Origin: Chthonomonadales bacterium
GTDB lineage: Bacteria > Armatimonadota > Chthonomonadetes > Chthonomonadales > CAJBBX01
Direction of reading: 5' to 3'
Length of the DNA stretch: 64,000 nucleotides
NCBI GenBank assembly: GCA_020849275.1
Contig: JADLGO010000063.1
Coordinates: 57,520-121,519, forward strand
The position numbers were made by a program, and so were the translations under genes. Each line of letters starts with the position of its first letter. The first letter of the stretch is position 1. Under the pieces are notes generated by a model that saw only the letters and a list, made by a program, of their open reading frames with translations, searched no databases and had not been told where the DNA came from. Shown here piece after piece: positions 18,077 through 27,425 of the stretch.

Positions 18077-18652
18077 CTAGAAGCGCACACCTCCCGCCAG
18101 CTTCACGCCGTCCACTCGTATGCCGGCGCCGAGGTCGTCCGTAAAGCCGCCCACCCAGTCGTAAGCGACCTCGGCGAACAGGCGATCGGTCAGGTCGACG
18201 CCGGCGACGAACTGCAGGCCGGGCTGCGTCGTGCCGCCGATGAAGCGCGTGTTGATGAAGTAGAGCCCTGCTCCCAGGCCGCCGTAGGCCCGGATGCGCG
18301 ACTCGGTCGGGGTGATGGGCCAGAGGATCTTGGCGAGCAGCGGGATGCTGAAGACGCTTTTGCTGCCCTGATCGCGGAACGCGAAGTCGACGCCCAGGTG
18401 CACGTCGCCGCTGAGAGGCCGATAGCGCAGGTTCGGCTTGTAGTCTACGCCGGCGTACCACCACGTGTCGGCCACCTGATCCTTGAGGCTGCCGTTCGTC
18501 GGGATGAAGAGACCAAGCTTCACGGACCACGGGTGGACGGGCAGGGGCTCGAAGTCCTGGGCCCGCGCCGTCCCGGCGGAGCAGAGGGCCAAGGCGAGGG
18601 TGCCGAGCACCAGACCGGCGCCCCGCCAGGCGAACTTCCCGGCAGCGTTCAC
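18077..18652 (-). CDS. Small outer-membrane beta-barrel-like protein
   Basis: 191 residues. The GTG at 18652 has AGGAGG about 9 nt upstream and starts a signal peptide ending in TARAQ. The mature ~160 residues alternate hydrophobic and polar residues in OmpA/OmpW-like strands (WSVKLGLFIP, DVHLGVDFAFRDQ, LFAEVAYDWVGG) and end in Phe (GGVRF), as outer-membrane barrels do. This supports a diderm envelope. It is monocistronic, with its own promoter at 18760-18788. Confidence 0.75.
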   Translation of the reverse strand: MNAAGKFAWRGAGLVLGTLALALCSAGTARAQDFEPLPVHPWSVKLGLFIPTNGSLKDQVADTWWYAGVDYKPNLRYRPLSGDVHLGVDFAFRDQGSKSVFSIPLLAKILWPITPTESRIRAYGGLGAGLYFINTRFIGGTTQPGLQFVAGVDLTDRLFAEVAYDWVGGFTDDLGAGIRVDGVKLAGGVRF

Positions 18653-18759
18653 GTGTAGGATCCTCCTTCTCCGGATCTGCGTTCCCGGAGCGCCGGGAGA
18701 CGCCAGCAACGTATTGACGCGCCCGGTCGCCCGAATCGGGCCCGGGTCCGCGCCGTGAC

Positions 18760-18788
18760 AGTATAGATCGTCTCAGCCGCAACGTCAA
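18760..18788 (-). promoter_or_regulatory. Sigma-70-type promoter of the outer-membrane protein gene
   Basis: On the minus strand, TTGACG (18788-18783) and TATACT (18765-18760) are 17 bp apart. The leader to the GTG at 18652 is about 100 nt. Confidence 0.75.
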
Positions 18789-18871
18789 GCCGGATGGGCC
18801 TGCTTGGATGGGCCTGCTCTGCCGATCGAGAGCGGAGCATCGTGGGGGCGAGCGCGGGAGCGCGCGCTCCC

Positions 18872-18900
18872 TTTACACCCGCTCCGCATTCCAGTATAAT
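18872..18900 (+). promoter_or_regulatory. Sigma-70-type promoter of tRNA-Phe
   Basis: TTTACA at 18872-18877 and a perfect TATAAT at 18895-18900, 17 bp apart, 31 bp before the tRNA. Confidence 0.85.
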
Positions 18901-18931
18901 GGATGTCGTCCGCCCGCGCGGGCGTTCGAAT

Positions 18932-19004
18932 GCCGCGGTAGCTCAGTTGGTAGAGCAGTGGACTGAAAATCCACGTGTCACTGGTTCAAGTCCGGTCCGC
19001 GGCA
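18932..19004 (+). tRNA. tRNA-Phe (anticodon GAA), CCA not encoded
   Basis: Acceptor stem GCCGCGG/CCGCGGC, D arm TAGCTCAGTTGGTAGAGC, anticodon arm GTGGACTGAAAATCCAC with anticodon GAA, T arm GGTTCAAGTCC. The discriminator A at 19004 is followed by CGCC, so CCA must be added after transcription. Confidence 0.95.
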
Positions 19005-19077
19005 CGCCTCTCTCGATACTCTGCGTCACCGTGGCTCCGCGGCAGGGCAGCGCGCCCGCCGGCGGAGCCACGCGCGT

Positions 19078-20448
19078 TCACGGCCCCATCGCCACGTCGG
19101 CCGCCGCCTCAAGCGCCGCCAAGCCGTCGCGGATCGCGTCAGCGCCGACGCAGAGCGGCGGCGCGATCTTCACGCAGGCCCCGCCCACGCCGACCGGCGC
19201 GAAGAGCATCAAGCCGCGCCGCACGCACTCCTCCACGACGCGGTGCGCGGTGCCGGGGTCCGGGTCGGCCGTGCCGGGCCGAACGACCTGCATCCCGGCC
19301 ACGAGCCCACGCCCGGAGACGTGGCCGATCGCCGCCGGGAAGCGGGCGCGGACGGCCTCGAGCCCGCCCATGAGCGTGCTCTCCTGCCGCCGCGCGTTCT
19401 CCACCAGGCCCTCGCCGAGGATCACGTCGATGCAGGCCAGCGCCGCCCGGCAGCAGACCGGGCTGCCGGAGTGCGTGCTCGTCATGGTGCCGGGCTCGAA
19501 CTGGTCCATGACGTCGGCCCGCCCGAGTACCGCGGAGAGGGGAAGCGAGCCGGAGATGCCCTTGCCGCACGCGATGAGGTCCGGCACGACGCCGTAGCCC
19601 TCGAACCCCCAGAAGGTGCCGCACCGGCCGAACCCGGCCTGCACCTCGTCGAACACGAGCAGCGCCTCGTGCCGGGCGCACCACGCGCGGAGCCGACGCG
19701 CGTACTCCACGGGCAGGAAATCCGGTCCGGCGCCCTGATAGGTCTCCGTGACGACGCCGGCCACATCCTCGGCGGCCACACCGAGCGCCGCTAGCGACTC
19801 CTCAAACAACTCGAAACGCGTGTCGGTCACTCGGTACCCATCCGGGAACGGCACGCGCACGATGCGGGGGTCGAGGTCGCCTATCCAGAGTTGGCCGCCG
19901 CCAAGGGTGCCCATCTGCTGAGCGCCCATCGTACGACCGTGGAAACCCTCCAGAAAGCTCACCACCACGGTCTTGCGCGAGCCGCCGACGCGCCTTCCCC
20001 AGTTGCGCGCCAGCTTCAGGCAGCACTCGGTGGCCTCCGACCCGGTGGTCAGCAGGAAGCAGCGTTCGATGCCGGGCGGGGCCAACTCGACCAGACGACA
20101 CGCCAGGGCGGCGCGCTCGCGGCTCGGGAAGCAGTAGTTGTGCAGCAGCGAGCGCCGCGCCTGGTCCTCCACGGCGGCCCGAATGGCCGGATGCCCGTGG
20201 CCCGCGTTCGCTACCAGCACGCCACTGGACCAATCGAGCCACATGTTGCCGTACGCATCGTAGACCTGTGCGCCCTGGGCGCGATCCCAGACGATCGGGG
20301 GCTGACCCGACATCGACCGGGGCTCGCAGCGACGCAACTGATGCAGTACGTCCAGGCTGTCCGGGTGAGGGATCGGCGGCCGGATGCGCCGGAACGGCGT
20401 CTCGACCGGCTCGACGTCGGCCGGGGTAATATCGAAGGGAACTCCCAT
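19078..20448 (-). CDS. Class III aminotransferase (4-aminobutyrate/ornithine type)
   Basis: 456 residues with the fold-type I PLP signature of class III transaminases: TTGSEATECCLKLARNW (134-150), EGFHGRTMG (168-175), VFDEVQAGFGR (265-275) with D267, and the PLP-binding K296 in LIACGKGISGSLPL. It moves an amino group from an omega-amine or amino-sugar-like substrate to a keto acid. AGGAG lies 7 nt before the ATG. It is the last gene of the twelve-gene minus-strand cluster; its neighbours (NagA, Gfo/Idh) suggest an amino-sugar derivative as substrate (inference). Confidence 0.9.
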   Translation of the reverse strand: MGVPFDITPADVEPVETPFRRIRPPIPHPDSLDVLHQLRRCEPRSMSGQPPIVWDRAQGAQVYDAYGNMWLDWSSGVLVANAGHGHPAIRAAVEDQARRSLLHNYCFPSRERAALACRLVELAPPGIERCFLLTTGSEATECCLKLARNWGRRVGGSRKTVVVSFLEGFHGRTMGAQQMGTLGGGQLWIGDLDPRIVRVPFPDGYRVTDTRFELFEESLAALGVAAEDVAGVVTETYQGAGPDFLPVEYARRLRAWCARHEALLVFDEVQAGFGRCGTFWGFEGYGVVPDLIACGKGISGSLPLSAVLGRADVMDQFEPGTMTSTHSGSPVCCRAALACIDVILGEGLVENARRQESTLMGGLEAVRARFPAAIGHVSGRGLVAGMQVVRPGTADPDPGTAHRVVEECVRRGLMLFAPVGVGGACVKIAPPLCVGADAIRDGLAALEAAADVAMGP

Positions 20449-20471
20449 CGGTGACTCCTGACGCGGCCTCC

Positions 20472-21755
20472 CTAGACCGGTCGGTCGTAGACGACCTCGG
20501 ACACCGCTTCCGGCCCCTCGAGGGCGCGATGCGGGTCCAGAAGACGAATGCCGTCGGCGCCCAGGCTCGCGGTGGCGGCCGGAGAGCGCCCGGCCGCCAT
20601 GTGCTCCCAGTTACGATCGCGGACCAACCGCGCGGCCTGGACGACGGCGACGCACAGTCGCCCCTCCTCGGGCGTCGGGTAGTGCGCGCGTACGGCCGAC
20701 AGCGGCTCGCCGAGCAGCGAGACCCGGCAGGCCGCGAGCACGCCGGCATGGATGCTATCGGTGCCGTAGCCAACATAGGTCGGCGAGCCCGCCGGCCGCG
20801 CAACGTCCCGGGTGAAGTGGTTGTTCGCGGTGCGCGATCCGCCTCCGGCGCTCCAGAAGCGGAAGCCGCGGTACTGCTGGTCGCTCTCCACCTTCCCGTC
20901 CGCGCCGACCACCTCGTGGCCCTGGTTCACCGGGCCCTCGAAGTCCGACGGAGTGATCCAGTTGTTGTGGAAGGCGACGCTCATTCCGTTGTCCCAATCG
21001 ACGCGCACCTGCACGGCATCGAAGGCATCGATGCCCTGCCGCACGAGCCGGGCCTTCTGGCCGACCGCGCTCACGCCAACCGGCCTGGCGCCAAAGTAGT
21101 GGATGAAGAGATCGACCCAGTGCGGCCCCACGTAGCTGAACGGGTCGCTTCGCTCGACCCATTGGAAGGTCGACGTGGAAACCTCCAACGGCTCTTCCAG
21201 GTAAGCGAGGCCGTAGAGCGGCGGGCCGATCCGGTTCAGGATGTCGTTGCGCACGCGCATATGATCCGGGTCGTAACGCTTGTGCATGTCCAGGCAGACC
21301 ACGCGCTGGCGCTCGCGCGCGAGCGCGACGATGCGGTCGGCCTCGCCCATCTCCAGGCACATCGGCTTCTCGAGGATGACGTGCGCGCCGCACTCCAGCG
21401 CGGCGCAGGTGGGCTCGACGTGCAGGTGGTCGGGCGTCGCCACGGAGAGAATGTCAAGGCGCACGCTGGCGTCCAGCAACTCGCGCCAGGGCTCCTCGCC
21501 GGATATCGCGGCCGGACGCCGGCCCGTCCACGCGGCGTACGCGTCCGCGGCGCGCGCCGCGGACGCGGGCGTTCGCGTGGCGACCGCCGCCAACTCGAAG
21601 CGCGCGTCGGCCAGCGGCCGGGCGAACGCATCCATGCCGAGCCGCCCCAGGTACGGCGCGATACCCGACCGCTCCAGGTCGGCGTAAGCGCGCAGGTGGA
21701 CGTCGCCGCCGAACATGCCCGCGCCCACCAGCCCGATCCGCATCGTCTTCGCCAT
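20472..21755 (-). CDS. Gfo/Idh/MocA family oxidoreductase
   Basis: 427 residues. The N-terminal Rossmann segment is RIGLVGAGMFGGD, and the family's motif after the fourth strand is intact as ILEKPMCLEMGEA. HKRYDPDHM and VGPHWVDLFIHYFG follow in the substrate domain, with the His expected near the active site. NAD(P)-dependent oxidation or reduction of a sugar is expected. It is 6 bp from nagA and 23 bp from the aminotransferase. Confidence 0.9.
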   Translation of the reverse strand: MAKTMRIGLVGAGMFGGDVHLRAYADLERSGIAPYLGRLGMDAFARPLADARFELAAVATRTPASAARAADAYAAWTGRRPAAISGEEPWRELLDASVRLDILSVATPDHLHVEPTCAALECGAHVILEKPMCLEMGEADRIVALARERQRVVCLDMHKRYDPDHMRVRNDILNRIGPPLYGLAYLEEPLEVSTSTFQWVERSDPFSYVGPHWVDLFIHYFGARPVGVSAVGQKARLVRQGIDAFDAVQVRVDWDNGMSVAFHNNWITPSDFEGPVNQGHEVVGADGKVESDQQYRGFRFWSAGGGSRTANNHFTRDVARPAGSPTYVGYGTDSIHAGVLAACRVSLLGEPLSAVRAHYPTPEEGRLCVAVVQAARLVRDRNWEHMAAGRSPAATASLGADGIRLLDPHRALEGPEAVSEVVYDRPV

Positions 21756-21761
21756 GGCTCC

Positions 21762-22910
21762 TCACCTCCCCGCCGTTGGCCCGACCACCATCTCGCCGCC
21801 CCGAATCACGGTGTCGATGCGCACGGTACCCTCCTCCAGCCGGAAGAGCGTCAGGTCCGCATCGTAGCCGGCCGCCACGCGGCCCTTGCGATCCGCGAGG
21901 CCCAGGACGTGCGCCGGACTCGCCGTCATGCTCGCCAGCGCGCCGGCCAACCCCAGGTCGGTGTGGCGCAGCAGGTTGGCCAGCCCGGTGTCCAGCAGAA
22001 AGCCCGCGCCGGCCAGGAAGGCCGTGCCGGCGAGCAGTACGTTCCCCGCCTCGTCCACCTCCACGCGGCCGTCCTCGTAGCGCCCGGCCGGCATGCCGCC
22101 GAGGTCGACCGCGTCGCTCACCGTTACCAGGCGCTCGGCGCCCTTGACGCGCGCGACGCAGCGGAGCACGTCGCCGGGCAGATGGCGGCCGTCGGCGATG
22201 ATCCCGGCGGTCAGCCGGTCCTCGGCGAGTTGCGTCCACACGCAGTTCGGGTGCCGCGGCAGCATTGCGTGGCAGCCGTTGCCCAGGTGCGTGGAGAGCG
22301 TGGCTCCCGCGCGCACCGATTCGCACACCTGCTCGGGGGACGCCGCCGTGTGCCCGATCGCCACGACGACACCCTGCGCGGCCACCGCCTCGATGAACGC
22401 CAGCGCACCGGCGGTCTCCGGCGCGAGGGTGACGATACGCACGCGGCCGCCGCTAGCCTCCTGCATCCTCGCGAACTCATCGAGGTCCGGCGGCCGAACG
22501 TGCTCCCGCGGGTGCGCCCCGCGCGGGCCGTCCTCGGCGGCGATGTACGGCCCCTCGACGTGGATCCCGGTGACGGCGCGGGCGAGGGACGGGCTGGCGT
22601 CGATCGCGCTGCCAATGCGCTCGAGCGAGCCGAGCATCGCCTCACGGCTCGCGGTGACGATCGTCGGGCAGAAGAGAGCGGTGCCCGACCGCGCAAGACG
22701 GCTCAGAAGCAGATCCCAGTCGCAGGCGCGCGCGCAGTCCTGGCCCGCATAGCCGTTCACCTGAAGGTCGTGGAAGCCGGGCGAAAGCCAGCACCCCGCG
22801 TCGCCAGGGACGCCATCCTCGGCCCCTGGTCGCACGGCCGCGATCAGGCCGCCCACGACCTCTACGGTGACCGTGCGGCCATCCGCCGCCAGGCGCCCAC
22901 ACACACGCAT
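21762..22910 (-). CDS. nagA: N-acetylglucosamine-6-phosphate deacetylase
   Basis: 382 residues, the usual NagA length. The amidohydrolase barrel carries the metal and catalytic residues of the family: GFHDLQVNGYAG (E. coli-type Gln-x-Asn in place of His-x-His), E119 in HVEGPYI, H187 in IGHT, H208 in THLGNGCHAM and D266 in TVSDAVD. It deacetylates GlcNAc-6-P (known for the family), linking this cluster to N-acetylated sugars. No nagB is nearby, so GlcN-6-P would be handled elsewhere, or the true substrate is another N-acetyl sugar phosphate. Confidence 0.92.
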   Translation of the reverse strand: MRVCGRLAADGRTVTVEVVGGLIAAVRPGAEDGVPGDAGCWLSPGFHDLQVNGYAGQDCARACDWDLLLSRLARSGTALFCPTIVTASREAMLGSLERIGSAIDASPSLARAVTGIHVEGPYIAAEDGPRGAHPREHVRPPDLDEFARMQEASGGRVRIVTLAPETAGALAFIEAVAAQGVVVAIGHTAASPEQVCESVRAGATLSTHLGNGCHAMLPRHPNCVWTQLAEDRLTAGIIADGRHLPGDVLRCVARVKGAERLVTVSDAVDLGGMPAGRYEDGRVEVDEAGNVLLAGTAFLAGAGFLLDTGLANLLRHTDLGLAGALASMTASPAHVLGLADRKGRVAAGYDADLTLFRLEEGTVRIDTVIRGGEMVVGPTAGR

Positions 22911-22933
22911 TGCGCCGCCCCCTTCCCGGCCGC

Positions 22934-25591
22934 TCAGCCGCGGGCCCCGCGCGTGCCCGCGGGCTTCATCACGCGCACGACGTAGTCGTCGGTATCGACG
23001 ATGATCTCAGCCTTCCCGTCGCCGTCGAGGTCGGCGGCGATCACGTCGCGTATGCCCGCGTCCAGGCGCGTGCGCCAGAGCACCACGCCCTTGCCGGCCC
23101 TCTCCGTCAACGCCACCAGGTCACCGTTCGGCAGGCCGACCAGGTAATCGTCCCGCCCGTCGCCGTCCACGTCGAGCGTGACGATGTGCGTGGGCGCCTC
23201 CGACCGAACGCCGAGGTCCAGACTCCAGCGCGTCCGCGCCGTCGCCGCATCGGCGGAGTAGAAGACCCCGTCGTGGCTGGCCATGCCGACGTCCCAGACG
23301 CCCGTGCCGCGGATCTGGCCTACCGAGGAGGCGCAGAACTCGCGCTCGTAGATGCTCCCGTACGCCGACATCGCTACCCGCGCCCCATCGGCATCGAGCA
23401 CCTCGAGCCGTTCGAGGCCCGGAGACATCACGATCCGCGTCGCCCCGCCGGGACCGAAGGGCCCCACGATGGGCAGCGCGTACTTCGCCCCGTTCCCTCG
23501 GCCCGGTACGTCGTCGTACCACCCGTGGGCGACGACGCGTTTGCCGCCCCGCTCGTCGTAGAGCATCACCTTGCCGTGGTTGTCCATTACCAGCGTTGTG
23601 CGCCCGTCGGGGCCGGCGAAGATCGCCGGCCCCCGGGGGTAGGGCCCTTCCTTCGCGTCATACCATACCCGCGCTCCCAGGGCGTCGTACACGGCGGAGG
23701 CAAGCGTGTGCACGCCGGTCTGAAGCCCGACGAACAGCCGCATCGTCTCGCGACCGAACGGCAGCAGCATGTCGGGCCGGCGTAGGGGCGGCGCGGGCAA
23801 GTCGATGCGGGCGATCGGCGCCGGTCTGCCCGTGCTCCCCGGCTCGTAGACATAGGCGATCGGGTCCTGCCAGTCGACCGCGCATACGAGCCGCCGACCG
23901 CCGGGCCCCATCCAGGCAGCCGGCAGCGAGCCACGGGCCGTCCACGATGAGCGGAAGCGCCCGGAACGGGCGAGGTCGGGCACGCCTCCGATCAGGCTCA
24001 GATCGGTGCGCGACAGCACCAGCTCGCGCCGGCCGCCCGCGGCGCAGACGATCGGCCCGTAGGCGCCCGTGGTGGGGGCCTCCTGCCGACCGGCGATCGC
24101 GGCGCGTGGCTCGCGGACCACAGCGGACTCACCGGAGAAGAGCACCTCGCGCGCGAGCGGCGTGATGCCGAGCGGGTCGAAACGCGCCTTCCCGTCGACC
24201 AACCGGAACAGCTCCTCGGCCTTGCCGCCCGTGCGCGTCAGGAGCAAACCGCGCGCGCCGCCGGGCGATCCCGCGTAGACCGGGTTCGCACGGCCTGCGA
24301 AGTAGCCCATCGAGATGGGGAGTGGCTGCGCCGCCAGGGTAAGCGACACGCCGTCGACCGATGCCAGGTCGCGGTAGGTTCGGCCGTCGACAACCTGGAT
24401 CGTCGCCACGCGGCCATAGCGCCGCGCCCGCTCCGAGCTCGTTACGATCTCGGGGCGCCCGTCGCCCGTCAGGTCGTAGCACCCCCAGAAGTAGCGGTCC
24501 GGCAGGTCGGCGAGCGGCCTCTTGAGGCCGACCAGTGGGTCTATCACCACCGTGTGCCAGCGCTGGTCACCGCCCAGGTTGAAGAGCCCGAGTACGAGAG
24601 CGCGATGGCCGTTGCCGGCGAGGTCCGCGAACGAGGTCACCTGCGGCCGCACCTCGTAGACGTCGTCGGGCAGGTCGTGCTCCACGAAGTGGTCCCACGC
24701 CAGCCGGAAGCGCTTGCCGCCCTCGTTGTGAAGGACGGCGGCGTACTCCTCCACCTGGCACGAGATCATGGCGGCGTCCCGAAACCCGTCACCGTCCACG
24801 TCGACCGCCTGGAGCAGCCCGTAGGGCCGCCCCGCGCCACTCTCGCCGTCGATGGGATACTGCAGGTCGAACTTCACCGCGCCGGTGTCCATGTCGATCA
24901 CGGCCATGTACGTCGGCTTGCCGGCGAGGAGAACGTCCGGGCGCCGGTCGTTGTCCATGTCCGCGATCACACAGTAGGGGCCGAAGTTCGCCCAGTACTT
25001 GCCGTGATAGTCCTGGCGCCAGAGGAGCCTCGGGGCGGCGCGCAGCGCGTCGAACTGGAAGCAGAAGCCCAGGGTGGTGTTCTGCGGAAAGGCCACGAGC
25101 CGACCTCCGGACGCCTGCTTCCAGAAGCGGTAGCCGCCCTGCAGCGCGCCGGGGGGCGGCGTCCAGGTCCAGAGCGTCCGTCCGGTGGCCAGGTCAAGCA
25201 GCGTGTAGCCACCGTTGCCGGCCGTAGCGAGCACGCCCTGCCCCCGGTCGCGCGGGAAGCTCAACACATCGACGACGGTGCCGATCCCCGCCGTGTAGTG
25301 CGCCCAGACGAGCTCGCCACTGGGCCGCACCAGGTCGAGGCCGCCGCCCGCCTGGCGCAAGTACGCGCGCTTGCCGCCGAGCTTCACCGGGCGCACGAAG
25401 CCGTAGGCGCGCCGGTTGCTCCCGTACCGCCAGACCTCCACGGGCGCCGCGCGGAAGGCGCCCGGCACGTCGCAACGCGCGGTGTTCTGCGCGTCGTGGC
25501 GCCGCAGGGGCCAGAGGCCGCGCATGCCGGCGGCGGGGGCCGGCGACGGGATCAGCAGCACGGCAAGCAGACCGAGAACGGTTACGAGCAA
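22934..25591 (-). CDS. Secreted FG-GAP/VCBS repeat protein
   Basis: About 885 residues. The TTG at 25591 is chosen because GGGAGG lies 5-6 nt upstream and a signal peptide begins right there (VTVLGLLAVLLIPSPAPAA); a longer frame opens at 25708 without a ribosome site. The mature protein is a string of beta-propeller-type repeats with Ca-binding D-x-D-x-D-G loops (DVDGDGFRD, DVDGDGRDD, DLDGDGKAE). Such proteins are exported and bind ligands or polysaccharide; no catalytic motif is seen. It has the same architecture as 47513-50233. It lies between the heparinase-like gene and nagA. Confidence 0.8.
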   Translation of the reverse strand: MLVTVLGLLAVLLIPSPAPAAGMRGLWPLRRHDAQNTARCDVPGAFRAAPVEVWRYGSNRRAYGFVRPVKLGGKRAYLRQAGGGLDLVRPSGELVWAHYTAGIGTVVDVLSFPRDRGQGVLATAGNGGYTLLDLATGRTLWTWTPPPGALQGGYRFWKQASGGRLVAFPQNTTLGFCFQFDALRAAPRLLWRQDYHGKYWANFGPYCVIADMDNDRRPDVLLAGKPTYMAVIDMDTGAVKFDLQYPIDGESGAGRPYGLLQAVDVDGDGFRDAAMISCQVEEYAAVLHNEGGKRFRLAWDHFVEHDLPDDVYEVRPQVTSFADLAGNGHRALVLGLFNLGGDQRWHTVVIDPLVGLKRPLADLPDRYFWGCYDLTGDGRPEIVTSSERARRYGRVATIQVVDGRTYRDLASVDGVSLTLAAQPLPISMGYFAGRANPVYAGSPGGARGLLLTRTGGKAEELFRLVDGKARFDPLGITPLAREVLFSGESAVVREPRAAIAGRQEAPTTGAYGPIVCAAGGRRELVLSRTDLSLIGGVPDLARSGRFRSSWTARGSLPAAWMGPGGRRLVCAVDWQDPIAYVYEPGSTGRPAPIARIDLPAPPLRRPDMLLPFGRETMRLFVGLQTGVHTLASAVYDALGARVWYDAKEGPYPRGPAIFAGPDGRTTLVMDNHGKVMLYDERGGKRVVAHGWYDDVPGRGNGAKYALPIVGPFGPGGATRIVMSPGLERLEVLDADGARVAMSAYGSIYEREFCASSVGQIRGTGVWDVGMASHDGVFYSADAATARTRWSLDLGVRSEAPTHIVTLDVDGDGRDDYLVGLPNGDLVALTERAGKGVVLWRTRLDAGIRDVIAADLDGDGKAEIIVDTDDYVVRVMKPAGTRGARG

Positions 25592-25646
25592 GACATCCTC
25601 CCTGACAGACGCCGCGGTGGGCAGAGGCGCCCGGGCTCGCGGCAGA

Positions 25647-27425
25647 TCAGCGCTGCCGCACCTCCAGCACGATCTCGCCGGCGGCATCCGGGGCCGCCTC
25701 GGCCACATCGAAGCGCGGGGGGGCCGGGTCGGCCAGCGTCAGACGGTTGAGTCCGGTCCTCAGCGCGGGCGCGTAGCCGCCGGGCCTCCAGTTGATCAGC
25801 GCGCCGGAGCGCACGACGAGGTCGACCCGGTTGCCCCACGAAAGGCGGTTGCCGTCGCGCGCGGGCGAGCCCTGGCAGTAGACGCGCCATGCTCCCGGAA
25901 TGTGCCGCCGGATGACCGCGCGCCGATCCCGGCGGTGCAGAACCACCGTCACCGCCTGGCCGTCGGCGCCCGCGAAGCGAATCGTCGCACGCTCGCCGTC
26001 GTCGTCCACGCCCTCCAGGCGCAGGTCGGGCAGCGCCGCCGAGCCGTCGGTCACGTCGGCCAGCACGGCGTGGCCGCCCGCGTGGATGACGATCCCGCCC
26101 TTGCGCACGCCGACCAGAAGGTCGGCAGGTCGCCACGAGGCGCGGGCGTACGCCTCATCGACCGACCGAAAGGCGCGCGAGAGGCGCGGGTCGACCGCCG
26201 CCGGCCGCACGCTCGAGTCGTACCACAGGTAGGCATAGCCGCCGAGCTCGAACAGCAGCGGCTCGCCGTGCGGCGTGACGGCCCGGGTGCGCTGAATGCT
26301 CCCGGCGGTCCCGTCCCACAGGCCCAGGTACTGGAGCGTCGGCAGGCGGTACTCGCGCGCAAGGGCGAGCAGAACCGGCGCGTAGTAGTCGATCTGGCCG
26401 TAATAGGGCTCAAGAACGACCGTCTCGTTGTCCTGCGAGTACGTGTCGGAGCGCCTGCGTTCGGCGACGGAGGCCAGGGCCAGGTCGGCGCTCATATAGC
26501 GCCGGTATGGCCCGAAGAGCCCAACGCCGGTAACCCGGCGCAGCGCGTCCATGAAGAAGAGGCGGTACTGCATGGTGGACGCCCAGAAGGTGGCCCCCTC
26601 CACCTGCGCGCCGTCGTCAGCGAGGCCGGTGGGGAGCAGGTGGTCGCGGAACTTGCGGACCGCGGCGTCGACCCAGGACCGCGCCTCCGGCACCTCGTCC
26701 AGAAGCGCGAGCGCCATCACCCCGAACGAGGCCCACTCCACGACAGCGTGGTGCGTATGGAATCCGGGCCCGGCGATGGCCGGCGTGGAGAAGTAGCCCT
26801 CCGCGTACTTTCGGCCGATGGCCGCCAGGGTGCCGCGGATCTCTGCGCGCTCATCGTCGCTCAGACGCTCGTACGCGCAGTCGTAGGCTACCGCGACGCC
26901 CTTCAGCAGCCGCGTTACGGCGTAGGCCTTGCCCCCGTCCGGCGCGCCGTCCGCCTCTCGCTTCCACGCGCGGCAGCTTGCGAGCGCCCATCGCCGGGCT
27001 CCCTCGCCGTAGCGCGGCTCGCCGCTCAAGGCATAGGCGAAGGCGAGGTGCTCTGTGATGGCCAGGTCGCCCATGATCGCGTAGAAGCGGTCATAGAGGT
27101 TCTCGTAGATCGGGTCGGGCGTCACCGGCGCGATCCATGCCCGGCGCGGCGTGCGCGTGAGGCACCAGTCGGCGGTGCGCTCGATGTTGCGCCAGATGCG
27201 CGCGCGCTCGCCGTGCCGACGGTCGCGGCGCAGGCGCGGTAGGTCGGACGCGGCGAAGTAGAGTCGCGGGTGCCGTGCCGCCGGCGCCGCCGTGGCGGCT
27301 TGCGGCCGGGCCAGCGGAGCCGCGCGCACGGGCCCGTAGGCGCCGCCGAAGCACAGGACCACGGCAGCGAGCGGTCCGAGCGCGCGGGGCCAGGCCCGGG
27401 CGCGCCGCTGGCGTATGGCGGTCAC
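25647..27425 (-). CDS. Exported heparinase II/III-like polysaccharide lyase
   Basis: About 592 residues. The GTG at 27425 overlaps the preceding stop by GTGA and precedes a signal-like segment (PLAAVVLCFGGAYGPVRAAP). The N-terminal alpha/alpha toroid contains FHTHHAVVEWASFGVMALAL and EGATFWASTMQYR; the C-terminal part is beta-rich with VIHAGGHAVLADVTDGS, like the beta-sandwich of heparinase II/III lyases. Beta-elimination of a uronic-acid polysaccharide is the family role. Specific catalytic residues were not confirmed. Confidence 0.72.
   Translation of the reverse strand: MTAIRQRRARAWPRALGPLAAVVLCFGGAYGPVRAAPLARPQAATAAPAARHPRLYFAASDLPRLRRDRRHGERARIWRNIERTADWCLTRTPRRAWIAPVTPDPIYENLYDRFYAIMGDLAITEHLAFAYALSGEPRYGEGARRWALASCRAWKREADGAPDGGKAYAVTRLLKGVAVAYDCAYERLSDDERAEIRGTLAAIGRKYAEGYFSTPAIAGPGFHTHHAVVEWASFGVMALALLDEVPEARSWVDAAVRKFRDHLLPTGLADDGAQVEGATFWASTMQYRLFFMDALRRVTGVGLFGPYRRYMSADLALASVAERRRSDTYSQDNETVVLEPYYGQIDYYAPVLLALAREYRLPTLQYLGLWDGTAGSIQRTRAVTPHGEPLLFELGGYAYLWYDSSVRPAAVDPRLSRAFRSVDEAYARASWRPADLLVGVRKGGIVIHAGGHAVLADVTDGSAALPDLRLEGVDDDGERATIRFAGADGQAVTVVLHRRDRRAVIRRHIPGAWRVYCQGSPARDGNRLSWGNRVDLVVRSGALINWRPGGYAPALRTGLNRLTLADPAPPRFDVAEAAPDAAGEIVLEVRQR

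Noticed and set aside
20451..22985. An 844-residue open frame on the plus strand
   Set aside because: It is antisense to the oxidoreductase and nagA, has low-complexity Arg/Ala/His-rich composition and matches no family; it is a high-GC shadow.
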